Shown here: positions 8,236 through 15,300 of the stretch, piece after piece
How positions within the stretch are numbered: the stretch's first letter is position 1
Layout: every line of letters starts with the position of its first letter
From: Scleroderma bovista
Lineage: Eukaryota; Basidiomycota; Agaricomycetes; Boletales; Sclerodermataceae
Reading direction: 5' to 3'
DNA: 17,657 nucleotides
NCBI GenBank assembly: GCA_037178675.1
Contig: JAYMGJ010000033.1
Location: 1 to 17,657, forward strand
Made by a program: the position numbers and the translations under genes
The notes under the pieces: model-generated
Database searches by the model: none
What the model saw: only the letters and a program-made list of their open reading frames with translations
Told to the model about the DNA's origin: nothing

Positions 8236-8677
8236 GAACTGCATGCATGAGGGATTTGCATGACCTCTATGTCATTACCCAGATATCTCTCCTGACCTAC
8301 ATTCCACATTCTTCCAAATGAAGCAATGATAGCAGTCACACCAGAGTTGGCTTCCCCAGCCAGCATGTGAGAATGTGCCCACTCAGCTGCAGCAGTTTGT
8401 GATCAAACTTGTGGCAATTTCTCTGGTTACACCAATGGCAACAGCCCTCTCTGTCTTGACCACCACTGCAATGGTGGTGATGCCAACTGCCACCACCCTT
8501 TCTGCCCCATCCACCACCACCCTCTCCACCTTGACTGTCACACAAATGACAGTAATCCAATCTTCATGTGAGTTCATCAACAGAAATCTATTTCAATCTC
8601 ACCTTTATACTAGGCAATTGGTTAATTTCATTACTGTGTGGTCATTGTTAGTCCTGAGCAACATATGAAGCCAAATG
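8236..8677 (+). other. Thr/Ser-rich open frame; no family recognised
   Basis: A plus-strand frame at 8375-8668 encodes a low-complexity segment rich in Thr, Ser, Ala and Val (for example PTATTLSAPSTTTLSTLT), built from CCACCA/CTGCCA-type short repeats. It could be an exon continuing from the intron-like array upstream, since the codon phase is open. It has neither a signal peptide nor a conserved motif and ends in AT-rich DNA next to an LTR remnant. Confidence 0.22.
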
Positions 8678-8750
8678 GCTGTACACTAAGATAAGATAAG
8701 ACACTATCTAATAAGATAAAAAGTTGGTTCATTACACTACTCCCCCCTCA
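8678..8750 (-). mobile_element. 3' end of a second LTR retrotransposon family: polypurine tract plus start of LTR
   Basis: 8678-8736 matches the LTR-like repeat at 4963-5033. Directly beside its TGTAATG edge lies CTACTCCCCCCTCA (8737-8750), a polypurine tract on the minus strand. This mirrors the intact copia element, where the LTR is preceded by a very similar purine run. Only about 59 bp of LTR remain before the sequence diverges at 8678. Confidence 0.55.
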
Positions 8751-8900
8751 GGTGCAGGATTCCAGACTACAGAACTGAGCATCACAAATCATAGCCACAG
8801 GAATAATGCAAGTGATGATAAAGATGCTTGGAAACGTGTGGAGAACAATAGGAGCCCACCTCATCTAGCTAGACCATGCAACTATCACATCCATGTCAAC

Positions 8901-9026
8901 TCCAACACATCTCCTACTTGCTCCAACACATCTTCTCTTTGCTCTAACCTATCTCCTATTTGCTCTGACATATCTCCTACCATTTCCAATGTATCTCCTA
9001 CCAACTCTGACATTTCTCCTCCAAAC
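8901..9026 (+). repeat. 21-bp minisatellite, six tandem units in one open frame
   Basis: Six consecutive 21-bp units with the pattern TCYAACAYATCTCCTACTTGC. Since 21 is a multiple of three, the frame that runs 8724-9230 reads a heptapeptide repeat of the type S-N/D-x-S-P-x-x (SNTSPTC, SNTSSLC, SNLSPIC and so on). That frame begins inside LTR2-flanking DNA and runs into a solo LTR, so as a whole it is not a sound gene, but the repeat itself could be a piece of a coding exon. Units differ at several bases each, which suggests an old array. Confidence 0.8.
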
Positions 9027-9139
9027 TCCTGCTCTGTTCCTCTGGCCCATCCGGCCCACTTCTGTCATACCTCCAGGTATATACCCTGTTTTCTTCCTGC
9101 CACTTACTTGTCACCCTGTTGCTACTTACTCCTCCCATG

Positions 9140-9376
9140 TGTTTTGTTGGTATTGAGTGTTTGTGCACTCTTATTGTGCTTATGGACCCCTTTTTGGCTG
9201 ATTACTTCAGCTCCTTCCTTTATTAGTTGATCACATGATTTGTGGCTTGTGTTTTCCTATGTTTCTCTTTGTTTGCTTTGTTTGTATACTTGAAATTTTC
9301 ATGCCCAAAGTCTCTTCTCTTCAGTCTCTGACACTGGGCACTAGTGTGCTCCCTTGTGGATTATCTGAACATGTTT
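9140..9376 (+). mobile_element. Solo LTR of the copia family with 5-bp target duplication
   Basis: The LTR is 9145-9371, exactly 227 bp, the same length as the LTRs of the intact copia element but on the opposite strand. It starts TGTTGGTATTGAGTG and ends TTATCTGAACA. The pentamer TGTTT lies directly on both sides (9140-9144 and 9372-9376). No primer-binding site or polypurine tract adjoins it. The structure is what LTR-LTR recombination leaves after removing the internal domain. The open frames crossing it are not genes. Confidence 0.9.
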
Positions 9377-9765
9377 ATCACAAGGATTCTGTCCTTTCAA
9401 TTAGTATATATATAAGTCTCTGTGTATTTCCTTGTACCTTAGTATGAATATCAAAAAAGCCCCATCCTTGTCTTGCTTTTGCCTGACTCTAAGTTCCTCC
9501 TCCTTTTTTTTTTTTGATCCATTTAAGTGCATTCAGAGTCAATAGACCCTATGTTGCACTAGGCTACATGGTGTGTATGTCTCATGTGCAAAATGGGGTA
9601 GCTACTCTATGGACCAACACTGACATGGCCACATGCTGGTAGAGCCTAAGGGCACAGGTCAAGGCAGGTCACCAAGGCGGCCTGCAATGAAGAAAGATGT
9701 ATCTAAAGTATGCTGGTCACAGGAGAGGGGAAGGGGGTAAAGAAGGTGGGGGGCTAGTTCTCAAC
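9377..9765. other. No recognisable feature
   Basis: Contains a T homopolymer near 9503-9515 and purine-rich DNA near 9720-9755. No gene, repeat or RNA signal could be supported. Confidence 0.4.
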
Positions 9766-10229
9766 CTATGTTGGGCAGTAGATACTGGGGGCCAGGGGTG
9801 TTAAAATCCCATTGAGCATGACAAGGGCAGCGATGATCAACTCGTGAGGGGTCTGGATGGCGATCTGGAGATTGTCATTGCAGTAAACCCACGAACTGGG
9901 GCATGTCTGATGTGAAGGTCACCTTCAGGACTTGCTGAATGTCCTCCGGGGTATCAAAAGGGTAGGAGGGTGTCATGGAGGAATTGATGGAGTGAAAGGG
10001 GGGTGGACAGTGGCAGTGATCTAGAATAGCCTGCAGCCACTTGTGTTTGGGGTGAGTGATGCCCTTCTGGGTGACAGACATAGACAATGAGGTGGAGGGG
10101 AAGGGGGGATGGGGTGGCACCACAGTGGGGGCAGTGCATGGAGAGAGAGGGGCTGTGAGAAATCCTTCTGCAGGGCCACAATCTCTGCATGGACCTCCAC
10201 AATGACACTGGGGGGTTGAGGGGGGTTAG
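9766..10229 (-). pseudogene. Frameshifted fragment of an unrecognised gene
   Basis: On the minus strand three adjoining segments read as protein in alternating frames. Beside the LTR: SVIVEVHAEIVALQKDFSQ. From about 10125 to 9897, one frame over: a stretch with TQKGITHPKHKWLQAILDHC, then TPEDIQQVLKVTFTSDMPQ. From about 9900 to the stop at 9766, back in the first frame: YCNDNLQIAIQTPHELIIAA, then LVMLNGILTPLAPSIYCPT. Two opposite single-base indels, the first probably in a C run, would explain this; an intron is less likely. The segment has noticeably more CpG than its surroundings, suggesting a later arrival or a non-methylated host gene. An LTR abuts its upstream end, so the true start is lost. 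I do not recognise the family and propose no function. Confidence 0.45.
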
Positions 10230-10456
10230 TGTTCAGATAAACCACAAAGGAGGACACTAGTGCCCAGTGTCAGAGACTGAAGAGAAGAGACTCTGGGCAT
10301 GAAAATTTCAACTATACAAACAAAGCAAACAAAGAGAAACATAGGAAAACACAAGCCACAAATCAGGTGATCAACTAATAAAGGAAGGAGCTGAAGTAAT
10401 CACTAAAAAAGGTGTCCATAAGAACAATAAGAGTGCACAAACACTCAATACCAACA
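10230..10456 (-). mobile_element. Copia-family LTR (solo or orphaned)
   Basis: Another 227-bp copy of the copia LTR, same orientation as the intact element, running from TGTTCAGATAAACC to CAATACCAACA. The flanking pentamers differ (GTTAG and GGCTT), so no target duplication survives. Neither a primer-binding site on the left nor a polypurine tract on the right is present. It is therefore a solo LTR whose flank has changed, or one end of a rearranged element. Part of the upstream-looking MSSFVVYLN frame of the neighbouring gene fragment is LTR sequence. Confidence 0.85.
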
Positions 10457-10470
10457 GGCTTGTGCACAGA

Positions 10471-10614
10471 GAACTAGCTCAGAGCCAAACTCAGTGTCTG
10501 GTTTGGAACACTAGATATATAAGTGACCTAGCTCAGAGGCAAACTAAGTAAGTTAGTACTATGTAAATGAAAGTGTGACTAGATGTCTTACTTCAGTGTC
10601 TGGTTTGGAACACT
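10471..10614 (+). repeat. Duplicated unit with a 48-bp insertion in the second copy
   Basis: Unit 1 (10471-10512) reads GAACTAGCTCAGAGCCAAAC followed by TCAGTGTCTGGTTTGGAACACT. Unit 2 (10525-10614) has the same two halves (GACCTAGCTCAGAGGCAAAC and CAGTGTCTGGTTTGGAACACT), split by about 48 bp that includes AAGTAAGTTAGTACT. Either the insertion arose in unit 2 or a deletion arose in unit 1. Confidence 0.7.
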
Positions 10615-11297
10615 GAGGTGAAAAGAGTCCTTGAGCAGATGAAAAATCCTTCATGCTTACGTAAGGATACTCGTCACACAAATAAGGAAACTAACAGTAA
10701 ACCTAGAGAATGGTAGTGATAAAGTAGGTCTTTCAACACACCCACTTGACAAGTAGTCCTTAGTAGAATAGTATAATATAGGTTTGCACACCTATGATAA
10801 TAAAAAATGAATGGTATAATGCACCCACTCAATGTATGATGCTTGAGTCCATTGTGAATCTCACACAGGTGGCTGTGCCATCCATGCTCTTGTAAGTGCA
10901 TGTGTTGGGTGTAGTTGGTGGATCATCCATTTTGATTGTGTTGTGGTCACATGGATTGTTGGATTTGCCAAACAGATGTGCAGGAGAATTATTTATTTCA
11001 TTAGATGCAGCCATGGACTGGAAGTTGCGACAGCCAGGCATGTTGTAGAGTGCAGTGAGTCCCTTTGTTGAGGTATCATGTGCGTTGACCATGTGACTTG
11101 GGTCACATGACTCTGTTGCAGCCTTTGGGCTGCGTGCAATGTTGCAGCTCTTGTCATCATCTGTTTCGACTGATCAAGGTAAACTTTCAATTCTGTTTGC
11201 ATTTGGCTGACCTTTTCCTTCCTTTACAGCCCTTTGACATCCATTTTGATGGGTTTCCAGGTTGTTCCTGTGCAGATATCTGCTCTGCCTGCAAGCT
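10615..11297 (-). other. Probable decayed coding DNA, family not recognised
   Basis: Minus-strand open pieces at 10829-11092 (87 codons) and 10993-11202 (69 codons) overlap in different frames and look like remnants of one longer sequence continuing from the duplicated segment to the right. They include a coiled-coil-like piece (MQTELKVYLDQSKQMM). Nothing matches a family I know. A CTTACGTAAG palindrome lies near 10658. Confidence 0.28.
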
Positions 11298-11499
11298 GGC
11301 ACCCTTAAGTTATCTGTTTCACCTGTAGGAAGCATGTTTCAAGTTGGTGGGTCGAGTGGGTGACTCAGGACCCTTTGGCAGGTATTCCATCCCTGTCCGT
11401 CCATTTCCCATCCCTTCTAACCTCTGATTTGATCATCTCGCCCCCACACTTGAGTTTGGGGGTCAAATCACCTTGCTGGCATGATCTGTCCTGATCAGA
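11298..11499 (-). repeat. Diverged direct repeat, copy 1 (duplicated coding-like segment)
   Basis: Matches 11597-11800 over about 200 bp. Shared blocks include CTGTAGGAAGCATGTTTCAAG and CTTCTAACCTCTG. On the minus strand the copy reads KQRLE-like then G-rich then KGPESPTRPTNLKH, but with a stop and frame changes. It preserves more GC and CpG than copy 2. The 11365-11634 frame reads through from between the copies. Confidence 0.65.
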
Positions 11500-11596
11500 T
11501 GTGACAGATGGCTTTACTAACCTGTTTACAGTGTCTTCTATCTTTTTCAGCCCAGGAGCTTGGGTGGTGCCCCCATCAGAGCTCTCAGTGCTTGTT

Positions 11597-11800
11597 GGCG
11601 CTCTCAAGCCATCCATTTCATCTGTAGGAGGCATGTTTCAAGTCAGTGGATTGAGTGGTTGATTCGGGGCCCTTTTGTAGGTGATTCCCTCTCCATCTAC
11701 ATCCCTGCTTTTCATTCTTTCTAACCTCTGTTTCAATTGTCTTGCCTCCAGATTTGAATTTTGGAGTTGAGTCGCTTTGATGGTGCAATCTGCCTCAATT
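11597..11800 (-). repeat. Diverged direct repeat, copy 2 (duplicated coding-like segment)
   Basis: Second copy of the 11298-11499 segment. In this copy the minus-strand frame stays open for about 50 codons, reading a heptad-like coiled coil (NLEARQLKQRLERMKSRD), then YKRAPNQPLNPLT, then a stop at 11638-11640. The coding-like pattern is shared by both copies, which suggests duplication of an exon or of a Gag-like segment before both decayed. No family is recognised. Confidence 0.65.
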
Positions 11801-11816
11801 GGTGTTAAAAGTAATG

Positions 11817-11889
11817 TGACCAGACAGGGAATTGAACCCTAGACCTCCTAGGTCTATCCCAGATTCTCTAACCACTGAGCTATATGGTC
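11817..11889 (-). tRNA. tRNA-like sequence or tRNA pseudogene, possibly a SINE head
   Basis: Exactly 73 nt on the minus strand fold as a class I cloverleaf. Acceptor GACCATA/TCTGGTC pairs 6 of 7 with discriminator A. The D arm GCTC...GAGA pairs 3 of 4 around AGTGGTTA. The anticodon stem TCTGG/CTAGG has wobbles, the variable loop is AGGTC, and the T arm TAGGG-TTCAATT-CCCTG is sound. The internal promoter is excellent: A box TAGCTCAGTGG and B box GGTTCAATTCC. The anticodon loop GATAGAC lacks U33 and would put TAG at the anticodon; TAG belongs to leucine, whose tRNA should have a long variable arm. It is therefore probably a decayed tRNA gene or a tRNA-derived SINE head. No CCA is encoded and no T-run terminator is evident within the next few bases. 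Confidence 0.6.
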
Positions 11890-11980
11890 AAGAGTATATG
11901 GCTTACTTGGGGGGGTTTAACCCAAGTACTAGCTTGAGAACTAGTGAGGTGAGGTGCTGAGATTACACCACTCAACAGGT

Positions 11981-12064
11981 AGGGGTCGAGGAACCAGTAG
12001 AGTCGTCAGCCATGAGGACAGGAAGGGCTGAGGTTGTGATGGGAGGACTGGAGAGCAAGTTCTG
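11981..12064 (-). mobile_element. Fragment of an older copia element (element B): start codon region and 5' leader
   Basis: This flank of the intact element aligns with that element's own 16520-16606: GTCGAGGAACCAGTAGAGTC matches the first codons, GCCATGAGGACAGGAA the start codon, and GGAGAGCAAGTTCTG the leader. On the minus strand the frame begins with ATG at 12011-12013 and reads MADDSTGSSTP, against MADDSTSSSTP in the intact copy. Homology stops near 11981, after 11 codons. The rest of element B's leader, PBS and LTR continues on the far side of the insertion (16954-17303). Everything of B downstream of codon 11 is gone. Confidence 0.85.
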
Positions 12065-12291
12065 TGTTCAAATAAACCACAAAGGAGGACACTTGTGCCC
12101 AGTGTCAGAGACTGAAGAGAAAGGACTCTGGGCACGAAAATTTCAACTACACAAACAAAGCAAACAAGGAAAAACAGTGTAACACAAAAGCCACAAATCA
12201 CCTGATCAACCTGGAAAGGAAACAGCTGAAGTAATCACAGGAAATGCGCAACAACAACACAACAAGAGTGCACAAACACTCAATATCAACA
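12065..12291 (-). repeat. 3' LTR of element A
   Basis: 227 bp, identical to the other LTR except at 12199. Contains the inverted repeat GTGCCCAG (12095-12102) and CTGGGCAC (12128-12135) with a 25-nt loop. This is recognisable in the other LTR copies of the family, sometimes with a C-to-T change at the CpG next to it. Confidence 0.95.
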
Positions 12292-12300
12292 CTCCCCCCT
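12292..12300 (-). promoter_or_regulatory. Polypurine tract of element A
   Basis: AGGGGGGAG on the minus strand, directly against the TGTTGATATTG start of the 3' LTR and 22 bp after the stop codon. By the known mechanism of LTR elements it is the RNase H-resistant primer for plus-strand synthesis. Confidence 0.9.
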
Positions 12301-12322
12301 GATTGTGCATCTCTGCAAATCA

Positions 12323-15300
12323 TCAACTCCCCCCAGATCCACCAAGTCCCAGCATATGACAGAACTCCCTCACCTTGGGTGTAGTCAACGGTTTGGTGAG
12401 CAAATCAGCAGCCTGTTGAGTGGTAGGGACGAATGAAGGTGTGATAGCCTGTTCCTGGACCGCATCTCGAAGCCAGTAGTAGCAAAGGTCCAGCTGCTTC
12501 ATCCTGCCATGGTGTTCTGGGTTCTTGGCCACAGAAATCGCAGATTGGTTGTCAATGAGCAGAGAGGAGGCGCCAGGAAGGGGAATACCAAGCTCATGCA
12601 TCAGATTGCGCATCCATTTGATTTCCTTGCCTGCTTGGACAGCTGCCATATACTCAGCTTCAGTAGTAGAGAGAGCAACAACATTTTGCAGCTTAGAAGA
12701 CCAGGAAACCACACCAGTACCCATCTTGACCACATATCCACCAGTAGAGCGGCCAGTATCCTTGCATCCACCATGGTCTGCATCAGAGAAGGTGATAAAG
12801 GTCTCAGGTTGCGAGGGATCAGGGGAGTAGGTGATAGAGTAGTCAAGGGTACCCTTAATATAGCGCAGGAGGTGTTTGACAGCGAGCCAGTGGGTCCAGC
12901 CAGGATTGGAGTTGAATCTAGCCAATACTCCGACAGTGTAGGCGATATCTGGACGAGTTGTGGTAGCAAGGTACATCAGAGCACCAACAGCAGAGAGATA
13001 AGGAGTCTGACGCATAGTTTCGGCTTCCTGAGCGTTCTGGGGGCTCTGAGTGCGAGAGAGGCGAAGGCCAGGTTCCATGGGAGTGGAGATGGGCTTACAG
13101 TCAGCCATACCAAACCTGTCCAGGACATCGAGGCAATATTGCCTTTGGGAGAGTGAGATAGAGCGCTTGGAACGATCCCTGTCGATTTTGATGCCTAGCA
13201 GCTGAGTAGTAGGCCCCAGATCGCGCATTTTGAAGTGCTGGGTGAGCTGGGCGATGAAAGACTGGATGGCATGTTCAGATTTCGAGGCTAGAGTCATATC
13301 ATCAACGAAAACAGGGAGAATAATGGTGACACCATCCTTGGAGTAGATATAGATGCTGGCATCGGAGTAGGTCTGTCTGAAGTCAAGGGACTCAAGCACA
13401 GAGCACATCTTCTTGCTCCAGCGGTTTCCGCCCTGTTTGCTGCCATAGATAGCTTTCTGGAGCAAACACACCTTGGCTTTGGGATCTCCCTCCACAAATC
13501 CTTCTGGTTGCGCCATATAGACCTCACAGTCCATTTCCCCATTGAGGTAGGCATGAGAGACGTCGAGAGAGTGCAGGTGGAGGTCCTGGAGAGCTGCAAG
13601 CGCGAGGATAACCCGTATGGAGGAAAGGCGAACAGTAGGAGCGAAGACTTCGAGGTAATCGAATCCAGGACGCTGGTTGTAGCCCTTGGCCACCAATCGA
13701 GCCTTGTAGCGATCCACAGAGCCATCTGCGTTGCGCTTCACCTTGAATACCCACTTTGAACCGATGACCTTACTCCCAGCAGGTCTAGGAACAAGTGTCC
13801 AAGTACCATTACTCTGGTGCGCTGCCAGCTCCTCCAAAGCGGCCTGTCTCCACTTCTCAGCATCAGGACGAGTAAGGGCTTCTGCAAATGTGAGTGGCTC
13901 ATCAGGGAGAGATGCAGACATAGCCAATTCATCATCACTGTCCTCCATCTCATCTGGTTCATCGAGCTGCGCAGGGGAGAGCTTCCACCACTCTCTAGGC
14001 TTCTGTCTGTTTCGCATAGGTAGTCTGGCACCGATTCCGACGGGACTAGATGGTCTGGGACGTGGTTGTGGGGATGGAGTGCGCACAGGAGGCGCAGGAG
14101 CTTCATCTGGAACAGCAGGGGGTTCTGGATTAGCAGGTAAAGGTATAGGCTCCCCCCCATGATCCAGTACCTCATTGCATTCGCTCTCAGAGTCCAGAGT
14201 CGCACCAGGGTTGTAGTATTCAACTGGGGGCGAAGGTGGGACAACAGCAGGAGCAGTAGGGGGAGGCTGGGATGGTAAAGGCGATCTTTTGGACATAGGG
14301 AAGTACCTTTCGTCGAAATCAGCCCTTTCAGAGATGAGAGTACGCTTGGAGGTGGGATTATAGAACTTCCAGCCTTTGTAACCCTCAGGATAGCCTAGAA
14401 AGACACATTTCTCTATGTGGGACTCCAGAGGTCGCCTCTTGTCCTTCTGCACATGCACATAGGCAGTACAGCCCCAAACTCGAAGGTGGGACACATCAGG
14501 CTTGCACCCATGCCACAGTTCATAGGGAGTAGCATCCTTGATGGCCTCAGTAGGACACCTATTCCAGACATGGACTAAAGAGGCAAGACAGTCGCCCCAG
14601 AAACCTTTGGCAAGGCCAGACTCGTCCAACATCGCAGTAATCCGCTCGGATAGAACCCTATTAGCACGCTCTGCAACTCCATTCTGCTGGGGTCGATTCC
14701 TGACAGTATGCTGGCGAAGAATGCCACATTGGGTGGTGAAATCGATGAAAGCGTTGCTCATATACTCCCCTCCCTTGTCATCGCGCAGGATCTTGATTTT
14801 TCGTTCACTCTGGTTCTCAGCAAAGGCCTTGAACGTCTTGAAGGCCTCAAAAGCTTGGGACTTGGCCTTCAGAGGCATAACAAAGCGAAATCTCGAATAA
14901 TCGTCGATGAAAGTGATCCAGTATCGATACCCAGACATGGAGAGGTGGCCTACATCGTGGACGTCGCTATGGACGAGTTCCAGAGGTCTGGAGGCGCGCC
15001 AAGAAGAGCTAGGGAAGGGGTTGGCATGCATCTTACCAGCCAGGCAGGGTTCACAGATAGGATCAGGGGCAGTCTTCGAGTCTATAGCCATACCAGTGAC
15101 CAGATTGTGACGCAGTAGGGCCTTCACATCGGCCAAGTGGTGGTGGGCAAGTCTCCTATGCCACAAGTCGAGGTCTAGAGGAGTAGTGGTAGCTGCAGAC
15201 GCAAATTCGACCAGTGGGGCAGTTTCTCCATCCAGAAAAGCACAGTTGGTGTTCCCAATGTTTGCCACGAAGAGGACAGGTCCAGGATGTCGTCTGAAGG

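Noticed and set aside
8724..9230. 168-codon frame as a complete gene
   Set aside because: It starts next to an LTR remnant and ends within a solo LTR inserted later; only the 21-bp repeat part may be of coding origin.
9757..9778. CTAGTTCTCAA shared between 9755-9765 and the complement of 11931-11944
   Set aside because: An 11-bp match between two places in 17 kb on either strand is expected by chance many times.
10230..10456. Whether this LTR is one end of a complete element with the LTR at 12065
   Set aside because: No primer-binding site or polypurine tract adjoins it, and the sequence between is unrelated to the copia internal domain.
12509..13156. Plus-strand open frame of 215 codons across the 3' end of the copia gene
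   Set aside because: Antisense shadow of the RT/RNase H coding region; the minus-strand frame has every family motif.
13738..14244. Other-frame open reading frames inside the copia gene (also 13294-13725, 13731-14162, 14708-15118)
   Set aside because: They overlap the intact polyprotein in other frames or on the other strand and have no motifs of their own.
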